From contig VTFK01000171.1 in NCBI GenBank assembly GCA_009617715.1, positions 248,001 through 312,000 of the forward strand: DNA of 64,000 bases, given 5' to 3'. This DNA comes from Plectrocnemia conspersa. Its lineage: Eukaryota; Arthropoda; Insecta; Trichoptera; Polycentropodidae. Of the stretch, positions 38,041-51,760 are shown one piece after another (within the stretch, counting starts at the first letter, position 1; each line of letters opens with the position of its first letter). A model generated the notes under the pieces. The model saw only the letters and a list, made by a program, of their open reading frames with translations. It searched no databases and was not told the origin of the DNA. Position numbers and translations under genes: made by a program.

Positions 38041-38936
38041 ATCTCCTGAATAATCATATTCGACTAAGTACATGACTTTTGTTTAACATTTAGCAATGTT
38101 AGATCGACGGTGTCAAGGATTCAAAACACTTCAAGTGTCTTTAACATCAAATGCTCAAAGAGGCGATGGGAGGAAAGAGGTTTAGGTCCGATGAAGATGT
38201 GGACAAACGCACGAGTAGCTGTGCACTCAACCAAGGTGTTTTTTTTTCTTAATGATATCCATGCACTTTTTCAGTACAGGAAAACTAATTGAAATTTATT
38301 ATAAAATATGTTATAATTTAACTTTTACGATCTATATATTACTATATAAAGAGTTTTATTTGCTCTTTACTAAAACAATTATTCTATTTTATTTATATTT
38401 TTTTAAATCCTATTAGATTATTATAATTTACGTAGCTTAGAAATAGGTCGTTCATTCAAATATTTGTCAAAAACTTCAAAAGCCTAGTTACGCCTCTGAT
38501 TGTTATATTGGCCATTGGGGAAAACAACTAGTCACATCCGCTGTTATGCGTGATCGTTAGTTTACTATCGTGTGTTATTTAGTAGCTCATTTTTAAAGCC
38601 ATGATATGGTAATTATACACTTACGTACCTAGTGAATTCAAATGATGTTTTATTTTCAATAATTAAAAAGTGGATATTCAAGATTTTCGTTTTAGAAGGT
38701 TAAGTAAATAATAAATCAACAATAATAATTGCTATGAGAAAGGAAATTTATTATAAATATTTATTCTAAAAGCTTGAACTGGTTTATCAACAAATTACAT
38801 TTGATTTTTTTTACTGAACTGTTGTTTTGATTATTTGAATTGAATAAAAAATATATTCTAATAATATTACGCAAATCCAATAAGGAAAAAGTAGGTAAAA
38901 AATATATCAAAATTAATGACAATGATGAATACTTAC

Positions 38937-39023
38937 ATTTACTACGGTATCTTGTTGAATTGTATGTAATTGTTCTTTAACAAAAATCTTACTTTGTATT
39001 ATCCATGGTATTGCGGAAAACAT
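38937..39023 (-). CDS. Putative additional first coding exon of FATP copy B
   Basis: On the minus strand an ATG at 39023 with A at -3 opens 29 codons (MFSAIPWIIQSKIFVKEQ..). They end exactly at a strong donor, gtaagtatt (plus 38936 downward). The phase is 0. The acceptor before 35925 is also phase 0 to the frame VEEGISSQRRR.. that runs into the membrane exon. Joining them would lengthen copy B to about 704 aa. The evidence is splice-signal and phase agreement only; no homology is recognised. Confidence 0.35.
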
Positions 39024-41307
39024 TTTATTTTTAAAACTAATTGAAAATAAAACAATTTCAAAGCACTGCAATACATTTTAGCAGTTCTTTCATGATAAAA
39101 TACAACTGCAATAATATAAATAAGTATCACAAACCATAATCAAATGTAATTTTTCATTCATAGTCACCACTTTTACTAAAACTGTTTTTTTACTTGATTG
39201 TCATAATACAAACGTGTAAACTAAGTAAAATATATAACACCCCTCACCTATCACAACTGTAATAGTATTATCGTATTTTTGGCACGTCAAGTGGATGATT
39301 ATCAATAATTGTCAGCAAATTTTAACAGTTGTTACTTGAATTGAGTTACGGTATATCAGAACACGGCTGAAATTGGGCAATTACTAAAAAAAAGCATTTT
39401 TGAAGAATTATATTAGACATATAAAAAAACTACATCTATATAACAGTAATACTTCCTGAATATCTATAAAAAATGCTATAAAATTATTTATATTATGGAA
39501 ATATACCCAAAGTAAACCTTGAGTTATAAATAACACCACAAGTTAAGATCGATTTATATGTAAAATTACACGATCATTTTCAATCGGTCGTCGATTTTAA
39601 GAAAATCTTTAATACGAAATATTTTAGTAGTTTGAACTTACTTTTGTGATTTACATTATAAATATTGTTAGTATTAAAACTGCTCAGTTTTTTTCTATGT
39701 TTATTTGCTATGTTTAGAGTTTACTGCTGTAATTAGTATTTTGTAAGCATATTCAATTTTTCGAAAATTTACCATTTTTCCAGTGTATTCTTATAAACAA
39801 TCTCGCTGAAATAACCTAATTTATGTGTAAAAGTATGGGTTGATTACTGATTGATATTAGTTGTGTTACAGCATGTTTTATACATATGTCTTATTATATT
39901 CGATTATAAAATAATAAAAATGACTCTTTCTGGCACTGCCCGCAAAAATCAGATATATTTCGCTTGTGGGTGAAAGGAAAGTATCGTAAGTTTTTCTCTA
40001 GGAGTTTTGAAAAGCCGTTATTTTCAAACAAGTTGGAAGTGAAGTCGCCGTAGCACCACACACATTGCTGATTTCACAGCTATGGGTTGAGTAATGATGT
40101 TTTTGTGCAAGAAAAATAAAATGTAGGGAAATTTAAGCATATCAAATTAGCAAAGAATCAATATCTAATTTAAAACAATGCAATTGAATCATTGAATGCT
40201 ATAAATATATCGAGGTTAAACAGATATGAGATAGAACCACCATCTATCAATCTAGAATAAAGCAACATTGTATACATTTTACTGCTAGTTAGCATATAAT
40301 ACGGAAGATGCACTAAAAGTAGCAAATATTTTTGAAGTATTAGGTTAACATATTAATATTTTATTCATAGTCTGTTTTTTCCTATACATACATATATGTA
40401 TAATTATTTTGTAATTTAAATAGACTGAAAAGGATAAAAGTAGTTTCTGCAGGTCTTTCAATTTTTCAGAGAACTTTATATTGTCAAGTCGATTTACTGG
40501 TCATAGAAAATATATATATATAAAGAAAACTAGTATACAGAGTTCTATAAAGAATATCTCCTTTTAAACACTTTCGAAATCACCCTGACTTTGTGGCCAA
40601 TGCCGGAAGTTTTTATAGTTTATATTTTTTACAAGGCGATCAAGTTCAAATTATGTACATACGTGTAGTATGTTTAAAAAATATGTTTTTCTATGTTTTA
40701 CAATGTACCTACTATATTATTTATAACATTTCAAAATTCACACAATGAGTGGCCAAGCGTTTCCGTTATACGTTACGAATACGTGCGAGAAACGAAACGT
40801 TAACGTAATAGAACGTTGCGAGTTAAATTACTATTTGAGAGTATACGAAAAAAAGTTTATTATTAAATAGAGGCATTCGCCTAACCGTTACGTTCAGTTC
40901 ACCGCTAACATTCAGACCACAGTGCGTATGTAATTCACTATAAAAGAAAATCTATCAAAAAAAGAATTGGTTGTGTAATTAGTATTTCGAGTTTGGGACT
41001 CAATGTCAATATTATACCTTGGTGCTAAACGTGGGGCATGTTTGTGTACAATAGTAGAAGCGTATACAAATGATGTTTGTTATTTTTTTATGTGTTTTTA
41101 GCTACTAAGAATATTTGTAGATCGATGACATCTAATGATTTGCATAGTATTGTATGATCAATTCATTATCAATGATATCATAAACAACTAACTAACTACG
41201 ATGAGTCAATATTTCAATTTATTTAGAAAAAAATCGGCAGATGAAAGAAAACGTTTTTAAGAAGCAATATCAATGTTTTAGAATCACTAGTTAAATCTTA
41301 ATGATTT

Positions 41308-41346
41308 TTTACATACATATACATACATATGTATGTATATGTATAA
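41308..41346. repeat. Palindromic TACA/TATG microsatellite
   Basis: tacatacatat repeats turn into atatgtatgtata, giving a self-complementary microsatellite. Confidence 0.7.
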
Positions 41347-42959
41347 TTTATTATTTATCTATTTACTTACAAAAAAATATAGAAAAGCTCTACATATATA
41401 TTATATATATTAAAAAAAAAAGATTTTTATAAACCTTGGTTTATCACTTGATATTTATTTAACCATGTATTATAGTAATATTTTTGCGTTTTTTTTTACT
41501 AAAATGATAATGAATATAAGTGGTTTAATTAGTATATTTATAAAAAAAAATATTTTATATTATTATTCTAATTTGTACAAGAAATTAAGAGTTTGGTCTG
41601 TACGTTGTGTGACTTTGAGGGATAGGTTGTTTTATAGTTATAAAAAATAAATCACCTTTCCAAAGAAAAATAGCATAAATAACATTTATAAATAGATAAA
41701 TAAATATTAAATAATAAATAAAGAAATAAATAGCACAATATCGCCCATTTGTTCTTACAGTATAATTTTACCAAAATTGAAGTTCCGCCATTATTTCAGT
41801 ACTTCTTATGTCTCTAAGTGTCAGTAGAAACTGATACTTAAGATATAATAATCAGTGTATACGCGTTATATATACATTTGAAATTATAAATCCAGGAAGT
41901 AATAATTACAGTTAATGCTCTTCAAAAGAACAAGGCTATTATGGATTTCCCCGCAAATTAGTGACTAATAAAATATAATGAAAAAGAGATATAAAAGATT
42001 TTTTACTAAAAACTTAACGAGATCATTCGTTAACTTTTAAGAAGATAACGTCTATTGCTCATTAAGCTACAGATTGCATAGACACTTTTATTATAATATT
42101 ATATAAGGAAGTATTTTTTAAATCTTAAGTTACTTATTTACATTAATTTATTTTTGTATTTCTTTCAAACATATACTTGAATAAAATGTTAATACAAATA
42201 TTACGTAATTCATGATTTTCTTTATTATTTTGATTTTTTAATCTAAAAACCATTACTTGAAGTATCAAAAGAGTTTATAAGAACAATCAGTATCGTCATT
42301 GTTTTTTTTTTATATTGTAACAAAAACCGCTTTTATTAAGTTTAATGGCCGTATTCTACAGATGATATGGTTTTGGTTAAATAAAGTAAGTTAAATCAGA
42401 TATTTTCAAATATCAATCCATTTTTTTCGGTCATGTTTAAATTGCTTACGGTTCGTTTTTCATACATATAGAAATTCACAAATGAAACGTATCGGGGGCA
42501 ACCTACATTTGAATATTACTCTTCTTGCTTCCCATGAACGTGCAACATGATAGTTCAACACAATGGACGATCAAAGGTTTCCGTACGTATTCTCATTTGT
42601 AACAGTTCATATATAATAATAATTACCTTCGCATGCGCTTCATTCTCTGCTATTTTGTTATTGTTTTCTGCTTCTGGGGTCATCATGTTGGACTATTTCT
42701 ACTTATTCGTAAAACAATACACTGAAAGCACCCAAAATCCATTAATGAAATCTACGCGATAAACTTTGCACTATTATAATTCTGATCGTGTTCATGCTAA
42801 GTAGTTTTTTATTGTATTCATAAGAATACGCAACATGATCAATTATGAATTGATAAAAAATGAACAAAAAATCTCATCGATTATCAATAATTTAATAAAG
42901 CATTTTTTTAATAAAAAAAATATTTTTAATTGTTTTCGAAGGAGAAGGACTCACTTCAT

Positions 42960-43352
42960 AAGTACATTTTTTTGGCAGTTTTTCAAAACGGTAAACTTTT
43001 TTAACTTCAACACTACACGCGGTATAACGTGTTATGGTCTCGGAAGACCAACCAGCTCACAACCCACCAAACGGAGAGCTGCAATGGTACTGAATGAACT
43101 CTAATGAGTTCTTCTCTCGCCTCACAGGTGGGGGCTCCTCCTTCAGTGTCCCTCGCCCACCATGAGATAATATTAATTGTCTCTTATGACCCATTCCCAA
43201 AAAGTCGCACGATCTCACTTGACTTTGTAAAAAATATTCTAAGCGACAAATTTGCAAACAAAACTGTTAGAAACAGGTTTTGCCAAAAACTAGATTATGG
43301 CAGGTCAACTAAAGAAGCTTCAAAACAATATCTTTTTAGACATGCGAAATAA
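42960..43352 (+). other. Unidentified GC-richer segment with an 82-codon open frame
   Basis: The segment stands out in composition and contains an open frame 43104-43352 ending in ..KTVRNRFCQKLDYGRS.. that I do not recognise. No terminal repeats were found. Possibly the remains of a retroelement or an old pseudogene. Confidence 0.2.
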
Positions 43353-43689
43353 AATTCCTTGAGAATAATTTCGGAGCAACAGCAAGGTAATAAGAAAACA
43401 TTACTTATGATTATATTATACCCACATACCTGGGTGCAGAATATAGATACAAATGCTTGAAAATATATTTAAAGCATTTTGGTAGTCGTTTCAATAATAA
43501 CAATTTTTGACACATCGTGTTTATAAAGTTCATCGTAATTAAACGATTTTCATTTATCTTTTTTTAAATAAATTCATCAGTGACAACAAATGAATTTATA
43601 TTCACGACAGCATTTTATCTGTTTATTGCGCAATGTCATAAATCGAAAAGAGTTGGCGATGTAAATGTGCGACAGTTCCGACTCATTAA

Positions 43690-44622
43690 CCCGCCGTTGG
43701 TCGCGCGAGTGTTGCATACGCCGTTGGTCGCGCCTGAGCGAATAGCCGCCTCTCGATTCTTTATGTTTTTAAGTTTAAATATCGAATATTTATTATTTTT
43801 TTAATTTATGGTTTATTTTAGTGTTGTATATATAAAATAAATAAATTCTTCAAAACTTTTATTTACATAACGAAAGAAGAAAAATAAAATAATAAATATT
43901 TTAAAAGTAAAATTTTTTTTTTTTAGATATATGTTTAAAACTTTAAAAATAACATGAAAAAATACATATCATTTTTGATCTTGATTACTTGAATACTTAG
44001 TTATGCAATCTGGACATAATGCCGATGACAGTTCTTTTCATATTGGGTTATAGCACATGTGGCATTTGATGGTGATTTTGCGATTTTTTTCCTAGAGCAA
44101 AAATTACATTTTGGACGATTCTATTCACTTGGTTCTAAGTGATGAATTATCGTAGTGTCAGGTTTCTCTCCTAAATACTGCTATACTTTTATTTGCAAAC
44201 TTTGCGATAAATTTGTTTAATTTTTTTAAATTATCTAAGGAATAGAAAAAAAATTTCAAAATAGTTTTTTTATACTATGTATCAAAAGAGTTAAATAAAA
44301 TATATTTATAAAATAAATTAAAAACATATTAATAACAACAAAAAAGTGATTATTAATAAAAAGAACTACCAAAAAATTAAATTTCCAGCACGAATCTAAC
44401 CCGCGTAAATAACGTTCTCTCTCGATCCTTGATATAACACAACTAATACGCAAAACCAAATGTATATCAAATTAGTAAACATGTGTTTGAGCCTGCAATA
44501 TTGAAGAAAACATAATTCTTGAAAAGTAGAGGGACCCGCAAGTTAATATGTTTCATGCAAAAAAAACGGCATCAAAAAAACCGATAGGGTGAGCGCAGCG
44601 CCGCCGTGCGACCAACGGCGGG
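43690..44622 (-). mobile_element. piggyBac-like element, internally deleted, intact ends
   Basis: 933 bp flanked by TTAA on both sides (43686-43689 and 44623-44626). The ends CCCGCCGTTGGTCGC and GCGACCAACGGCGGG are perfect 15-bp inverted repeats. A further copy of ccgttggtcgcg lies about 40 bp inside the left end (subterminal repeat). The only coding remnant is a transposase tail on the minus strand. The clean ends suggest relatively recent mobility through a transposase supplied elsewhere. Confidence 0.8.
44001..44180 (-). pseudogene. piggyBac transposase C-terminal cysteine-rich remnant
   Basis: The minus strand reads YLGEKPDTTIIHHLEPSE, a stop, then NRPKCNFCSRKKIAKSPSN and C....C..H before a stop codon at 44001. 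The Pro-Lys-Cys-x-x-Cys-Ser-x-Lys start and the later Cys/His positions resemble the zinc-binding tail of piggyBac-family transposases. The DDD catalytic core is missing from the element. Confidence 0.6.
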
Positions 44623-45119
44623 TTAAATATATTAGTCATGTTAAAGATCGCTCGCGACAACTCAGGTAGGAGATCGGGTCTAGCCTCAATCCGCACAGCT
44701 TACTGGAGCTAAAGCCCAAGTAAGTAATGGTTGTATTTGCTAATATACAAAGTCATAAATCCATAGCCATCTTAAACACACACTGAAAGCACAACGTTGT
44801 TGCACCTGAGACTTTGTAAAATCTGCAACGCTACTCGGAAAAGGTAGTGTTTCCAATAAAGTGAAAAATATAATTTTCATTTGTTAGACATTTGTCTTCA
44901 CTGTTATATTTTTGTAAAAAATTGGGTTTTCTAATTGAGTGCATATCACCATTTCATTAAATTAAAAAGTGTTTTTATGTATTTTTTATTTTTACAAATT
45001 AAATATGTGTTTTCTATAATTTATGGGATTTACAAATTTAAAGACACATTTACAAAACCATATATTGCACGGTTATTTTTGATATCTTAAAATTTCTCGC
45101 TACACGGTTAACCGAAAAA

Positions 45120-46480
45120 AATAAAAAAACTGATAAAAAAATTGGTGATGCAGATCAATTAACTTCCGTCGTTTAGCAAATTATTTGAAAAAATCATATT
45201 ATTTCGATTAAGGGAATCTCTTAATAGAAAACTCATTTATGAACAATTTGGTTTCTGCAAACATCATTCGAAACAGACTGACATATCCACTGATTTTAAT
45301 ATGAAAAAAAATCTGGTCTTTTATTGTAAGATATAGAAAAGCCTTTGATACAGTATGGCATGACGGATTAATGTATAAACTTTTAAAATACGGAACTCTT
45401 TTCCTTATAATTCACATTTTACAGTCATGCTTGAAGCATCAAAGCTATATTGTTTCGAAAAATGTTACATTTTCGATATCGCTTAAAAGCCCAACTGGTG
45501 CACCTCTGGGAAGTATATATACTCAAGTTTCTCTTCATTTTACATATATAATAGTGATAGTCCAGTCTTAAAAAATACTCAACTATCAATGTACGCTGAC
45601 GACACTGCAATTTTAACTAGTTCCCATGGTCTATTAAACCTATTGCAGTCAAACTACAAAAAATTCTGAAAAACTTAAAAAAATATTTTATAAAATGGAG
45701 AATTAAAATCAATCAAGACAGAAGCAATAATATTTACAAAACGTAGACAACACTTGCCTGCGCCCATTAAGAGTGAACAAGGGCATAACATTGAAAGGAG
45801 AGCAAGCATTAAATATCTAGTATACACTTGGACTCCAGACCTTAATTAAACAAACATATAACTGAACTTCGGTCAAAAGGGCTTGGCGACAACTGCGGCT
45901 CTAAAATCTATATTTTATAGAAAAGCGCTTTAACTATAAGAAATAAAATTCTATAAACAGTTAATCTGACCTCTTGTTCTTTGTGGATAAACTTAAAGTT
46001 ATCCAAAATAAAAATAATATATGTTATTATCAACCTGAAAAATACTATAAAAGTATCTCGCGAGACCATGCAAATCTACTAATCTCAAGAATCGCTTATT
46101 ACGACAAAACGAAACCTTAATTCATATACAAACATAAAATACCTGAGCACATATTGCTTTAAAATAGTTAAACCTATTGTAATGGCACAAGTTTATAATT
46201 ATATAATTATGTATATGTGTATATGTATATACATATGTACATATATGTATATGTTTATGCATGTATACTTTTCTTTCTTCTTTTTTTAAATTTGTAAAAG
46301 GTTTTATGTTTTTTTACCCAAAATTTAACTATAATTACGGATTTTTTTTTCTTTTTATTATGTAACTTCAACAATTGTAAACAATAGAAATGGTTATGTA
46401 CCAGTATTGCGCATTTAATATGTTTGTATACTTTTGTACATATGTATATTTTTAAAATAAACGTTTACAAAAAAAATAAT
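45120..46480 (+). mobile_element. jockey-like LINE fragment, RT domain to 3' end
   Basis: Successive + strand blocks are KLFEKIILFRLRESLNRKLI, EQFGFCKHHSKQTD, EKAFDTVWHDGLMYKLLKYG (near 45338-45395), SPTGAPLGSIYT and MYADDTAILTSS. Then come an INQ.RSNNIYKT-like block and KSIFYRKAL near 45905. The order matches the RT domain of jockey-type elements. Several frameshifts and stops occur. It ends in an A/T-rich tail with AATAAACG and an A-run near 46460-46480. 5'-truncated, as is usual for LINEs. Confidence 0.8.
46198..46262. repeat. TATG/TACA microsatellite
   Basis: Imperfect alternation of tatg and tatatgtata units in the 3' region of the jockey fragment. Confidence 0.6.
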
Positions 46481-46847
46481 TAAAATATGCCCATTTGATT
46501 TATCTTTTTAAGTATCGTAATAGCTAATTAAATATATGTTTTATTACTTGTTAAATAAACGTCTCAATGCTGTTTGATTGGGTTCTAGTGTTTTTGCGCA
46601 TTTGTGGATATAAGTTTATGACATATTTATCCACGGGTACATCATTGTAAAAACATAAACATTAAGGAAAATTAATGAATTATATTTAATTCGTTTTCCT
46701 TAATACTAGATGATGTCATTCTTTTCAACAACCCTTAAAATTAAATAATGGTGCTCTCAGCTTTTGTAAATAAAACTATGCGATTGATTTAAAATAAGCC
46801 TATGCGAATTTCAACATCTAAAAAAGTATTTTTTGTTATATATGCAG

Positions 46848-46985
46848 ATTAGTCATAGTCGGTTGGCTTTACAAAAGACTCCACATAAGACACCCTCCGG
46901 AGAGACTGTAACTTACAAAGTTGCCCACGGAAAGAGGCCCCCTTTAAAGGGCCGCCATGAGATGCTGCGACTTTTTTTATTTATA
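46848..46985 (+). other. Possible retroelement tail, unidentified
   Basis: A GC-richer segment (caccctccggagagactg .. aaagggccgccatgagatg) directly followed by a T-rich tail. The layout resembles a LINE 3' UTR, but no coding block supports it. Confidence 0.2.
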
Positions 46986-47509
46986 TATGTATGTATATCT
47001 ATTTTTAATTTTATATATCTACATATATCTCATTTTAAATTGATTAAAATATTTTAGTTACTTAAAAAGGTTGAATTGCGTCTTACCACATACCGCTTCC
47101 AAAAGCTTATTTTCAGGGTTTGATCTAAAATTTCCATTTAAAAGGCTGCAACTGGATTTATTTTTTATTACCAGTAAATACTAAAAATGCATAAGCATGT
47201 TGTCGCAAATGAAATTATAATTACCACTCTATTGCGATTGCCGGATAATATTATTGCCCCTTTACTTAATATTTTGCAAGACTCATCTAAGCATGAAAGC
47301 ATGTAAGTGCATCATTGATTATTACCTTTTAAGCACAAATAAAGTTTTTATTGTAAAGCTGAATTTGGTATTCAGAAATAAAATTACAATATATATTGTT
47401 AAGTTGTTGTTGCGCAAAATATCAATTTAAAAAAGTAAAACTAAAAACAATAAAATTCACAGCAAAAGTACTTCAGTATAATACGAATATTCGGTAAAGT
47501 ATTTGTTTT

Positions 47510-48436
47510 AATGATCCGATTCGAGTTTTCCATGTTGGCAGCACTGTAAATCAAACAGACGTTCAAAGTTACAACAATACATTTATGAAAATGAATGTTT
47601 TAAGCACCTTAAAATTGTCAAATGTTCTACAGAAATGACAATTCTGTACGAACTATGTATTGAAATTTACAGGAAGAGTATGGTCAATTTCATTGCTCTG
47701 CTGAGCAAATAATTCATCACGTAGTGAAAATATTTTAAAATACTAGAAAGGTTGGAGACAGGGTAAGGCCTGTTCATCATCGTGGCGCCCGTTAAGTTGA
47801 TAAGATTGCTGTTTTAAGTGAAAGTGTGGCCTTAGATCCAGAATTATCGATTCGTCGGTGTTCGCAGCTTTTGGGCTTTTATTGTGGCTCTCCTTGACGT
47901 ATTTTGCATCTGGACACCCGTATAAAATTCAGATAGCACAAGAACTGAAGCTCAGAGACCATATACAGCGAATAATTTACGCAGATTGAGTGTTAAAGCA
48001 GCAGGAAGTTAATTGTTGATTTTTCAAAGAAAATATTCTTCTCTGGTGAGACATATTTTCAGCAAAATTGCCGCATATGGGGTGATAATTAACTCAAAAA
48101 GGACTGTTTGTACTGTGACATTGTAGTCATGCGGCGTCATTGGGCCATACTCTTTTGAAAACGACGAAGGTCAATCTATAACAGTCAATAGTGAGCGCTA
48201 TAAGCGCAATATAACCGATTATTTTTAACACGAAATCGAAAATATTGATGTGGAAGACATGTGTGTTTTCAACAAGACGATGCTACTACAAAAGGTTCAG
48301 ATGTGGCTACTTAATTGATATTATTTTTCATAATTAATGAAATAGATCAAATGTTCGATTATTAAAAAAAATCCATATATTTTATTATATTTGTTTTTTT
48401 TTTTAAAAATTTAAAAAGTTGGATAACCCTTTATTT
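47510..48436 (+). mobile_element. Tc1/mariner-superfamily element, near full length, degraded
   Basis: Begins tgatccgattcgagttttcc and ends agttggataaccctt, inverted repeats of the family seen at 24.0, 37.4 and 50.5 kb. The + strand shows VSESVALDPELSIRRCSQLL, HPYKIQIAQELKLRDH and weaker later blocks (NRYKRNITDYF, EIENIDVEDM). Many stops; it spans both ends of the family in about 925 bp, so it is the most complete copy of the family here although the coding is dead. Confidence 0.7.
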
Positions 48437-48855
48437 ACATTTATACGGTAAATTTATTCATTAGTGCTCAAACTCTAATCAAACAATTCATAAGAAATAC
48501 CTTTTACAATTTTTTTCGCTTGTCTTCACACGTTAATCTGATATTCACCTCAACGCCATATAAGTTGCTTCAACATTTTCCGAAACATATATTTCTATAT
48601 ATTTTTAAATTATTTCTGACTGTTTCTAAAGCTTCTAATGCAGTCGTAGAATTTGTTGTTGTAATAATTTTGATGCAACAATTTATGATTACATATTTAG
48701 TAATATAATATGTACATTAAAATGTAAATTTGAAACAATCTTTATCTTGAATACTAAATACATCTACGCGTGCTGTTTTTTATGTTTCAGTTTGATTTTC
48801 GTTATATTACGTTGAAAAAGTAAAATTTACACATAGTTAAATAAATCGTCTACAT

Positions 48856-50490
48856 CAGCGGTTCTTAAACTGAGGTTCACATAGTGAAACAATTTTGACA
48901 TTAATAAAAAAAAAAAAAAAAACAATTAAACAAAATATAGATGAGAGTGACAGATGATGGAGCATCAACCTAGAAATTCATCAAGAACCATAAAATTAAA
49001 AAAATTTTGTGATGAGTATTTCTAATATGGATTCTCTTATATCTGTAATACATGTGGAAAAGAACTGTGTCTTCTATGTCTCGAATGTTATTCAATTAAT
49101 TGAATCAATTAAAAATACGTAACCTGCTAATCTCCGACGCTATTTGAAAACAAAACACAGTGAACACAAGTCTGTCGATTTTTTGAAATAATAAAACGAG
49201 AACCTCAAGTCAAAATCTGATGTAAAAGACCGCAACTTGTTATCAATAAAAAAGCAGTAAAAGCATCATATGAATTATCCCTACTACTATGAGCAACTAA
49301 TTTTACCTTCTACAAAAGTAATAACGAATATGATGTTGGGGGGTAAAGCAACAAAAGTTTGATTTCATTATCGAACGAAAATATGAGTGAAGATATGGCA
49401 TACATAAAAAAATGGCAGTTAATTTCAAGAGTGCTCAAAAGTCAATATTACTCACCACAATTGGATAGAAGTACCGACGTCTCTAATAATTGTTAGCATT
49501 TATTAGATATAAATTTAAATATAAAATACAGGATTTGTTATTTTGTAATTCACTTCGCATTAACTACAGTTGAGACCATATTTAATAGTTTGAATAATTT
49601 TATAACAAAAAATGAAACTGAGTAGTCAAAATGTGCCGGAATGACAGAACTCAAGCAATGTCAGGAAAAATACATAAATTGATTGCTTTTATTAAAAGTG
49701 TCGCACCTCAATTCGTTGCTGCACACACAGCAAATCATTAGCATTTAATAATGTCAACAGATTTAAAAAAAATTTGTTAAAGTTGTCAATTTCATTGTGG
49801 CTCGTCAACTTAGCTCCCGAGTTTTTCAAGTTTTGCGCGAAGAGATACATATATTATTACAGACAAAAGTACATTGGTTGTCACGTGGAAAGTACTCAAT
49901 CGCTCTTTTGAGCTTTTTGATGAAATACGATTATTTTTAATGGATACGCAAATTTAACTAAACGCATATGTTAACGATTTTTCCTAATTAGCTAAGGTTG
50001 CTTACTTGGCTGATTATTGTACTTATTTGAATGAACTAAATTTGAGCGTCCAATTCATATATATTTAAAGATGAAGATAAGATTATAAAAAAATTGAAAC
50101 GCACGAACAACTGTGTTTATTAGTCTTTTCCAACATTTAACGATTTATATTTCAATAAAGAACTTCCTAATGAAACACGGCATATTTTGGTTAAATATGA
50201 AATGGTTCTAAAAAGCAGCTTTAGGAAGTATTTTCCCAGTCCTGATTCTAGCAACAATTGGATTAGAGATCCGTTCAAAAAGGAGGTTACTGATGCTAAA
50301 TATTTATCTGTTTTGTTCTCGTGAAATTTTCGTGTGATACATCTTTAAACTACAATTCAACAAAACTACACTTGCAAATAAAACACTCCAACATTTGATT
50401 CCATTCTGCACAACATATTTGTGAAACAGGCCTTTTCGGTATTGAAATATATAACATCAATTATAAAAACAAACTCAATGTAGAAGCAAA
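48856..50490 (+). mobile_element. hAT (ZBED/SCAND3-like) transposon, heavily degraded
   Basis: The left end CAGCGGTTCTTAAACTG is a typical hAT terminal repeat. The + strand gives LKTKHSEHKSVDF (BED-finger end), YIKKWQLISRVLKSQYYSPQLDRSTDVSN (DES/TDVS block, catalytic Asp region), FVAAHTANH, and near the end a CETG-like hATC block (tgtgaaacaggccttttcgg). The right end is lost where a mariner-type fragment begins at about 50495. Confidence 0.65.
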
Positions 50491-50494
50491 GTCC

Positions 50495-50808
50495 GACATT
50501 ATTTACTGTTACAGTCCGACCTCCATCGTTTAAAAAAAATACCCAATGACGCCGCCTGACCACAATGCGCACTTCTCTCGTGAATCACATGAAGATTTTG
50601 CTAGCTCCATATGCGGCAATTTTGATTATTAGCATATCCAAAGAGGTGGAAATGTAACATTTTAACACGTTTAGCGCTGGTTAAGCGATCCATTTCGTAA
50701 ATGTGTTGTTGCAAACTAACATTTGACACTTACAACACGCGTGATTATTGACAGCTGTCTGAATCGCAGTGTTGCTGACGTAGAAAACTCGAATTGGATC
50801 AACCTGTA
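50495..50808 (-). mobile_element. Tc1/mariner-superfamily element, internally deleted copy
   Basis: A central piece (50500-50655, matching 24490-24670) is fused at about 50657 to the 5' terminal piece (50658-50808, matching 37885-38030). It ends gaattggatcaacctgtata. The large internal deletion between them gives a MITE-like derivative. It sits in the 3' end of the degraded hAT copy. Confidence 0.65.
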
Positions 50809-51760
50809 TATACCTATTAATATTAAAAATATATATTAGTATATAAATTGTGAATATGCATTTGCGCTTGGCCCCAGGCTCCCCCGCATTTGGGCTCTTG
50901 CGCCACATTGCTTCAACACTGAAAGTTCAATAATTTAAAAAAATATATGACATACATAAATATATAAATTATCTATTTTCGCAACTTGCCATGTTATATT
51001 ATTATTGTATCAATGCAGTTTTTTTCTGTTGTAGTTTCCCATAGTGATACAAAATATAATTGTTATTCAATCGTGAAATGCTTTTTACGATAGGTTTTAT
51101 TTAACTTTAATTACAGCACGTATTATTATATCTACGTAGTTACTAACTGCTAGTTGAGTTATACATAGATGAGCTCATCGTTTTATATTGTTAACAACAA
51201 AGCTGTATTCATAGATACTTTTGTACAATAACTAAACATTATGCTAATGAAGTATAATCATTCATATAAATAAACGATTGCTTCGACAATAAAAACAATG
51301 TTTTAAGAAACAGTGTAATAAAATATGCACTAAATACTTTCACTAATAGCATTTTTGTCTTCTGAAAAATGTACAACTGGACATTTTTGTGATGCTGTCT
51401 TGTAATGACAGTCCACTGGTGTGGCATTGTGATGTTGTAAGAGGAATCCTGTCCCGTGTCCAAATTTAAATTTTGATTAAAATGAAAATCATAACAAACA
51501 TAAATTCATTTATAAGAATTTTTATTTTTTTTATTTTTTTATATCAACAATGTTTTACATTGGATTATTATTTAGTAGTAATTAACAACTAATTAAATTG
51601 TAATGTATTCATAAAATTACTTTAAAACTTGCCAGGTTCTTTAGCAGCGTTCATATTGTTTAATTCGTCAAAATGACACCGCGTAAATATGTCAGCGCGC
51701 ATATTGCTGCGTGACATAATCGCGCACGCTGCTTGATTATGATGGCGCGCTTTTGTGGGA

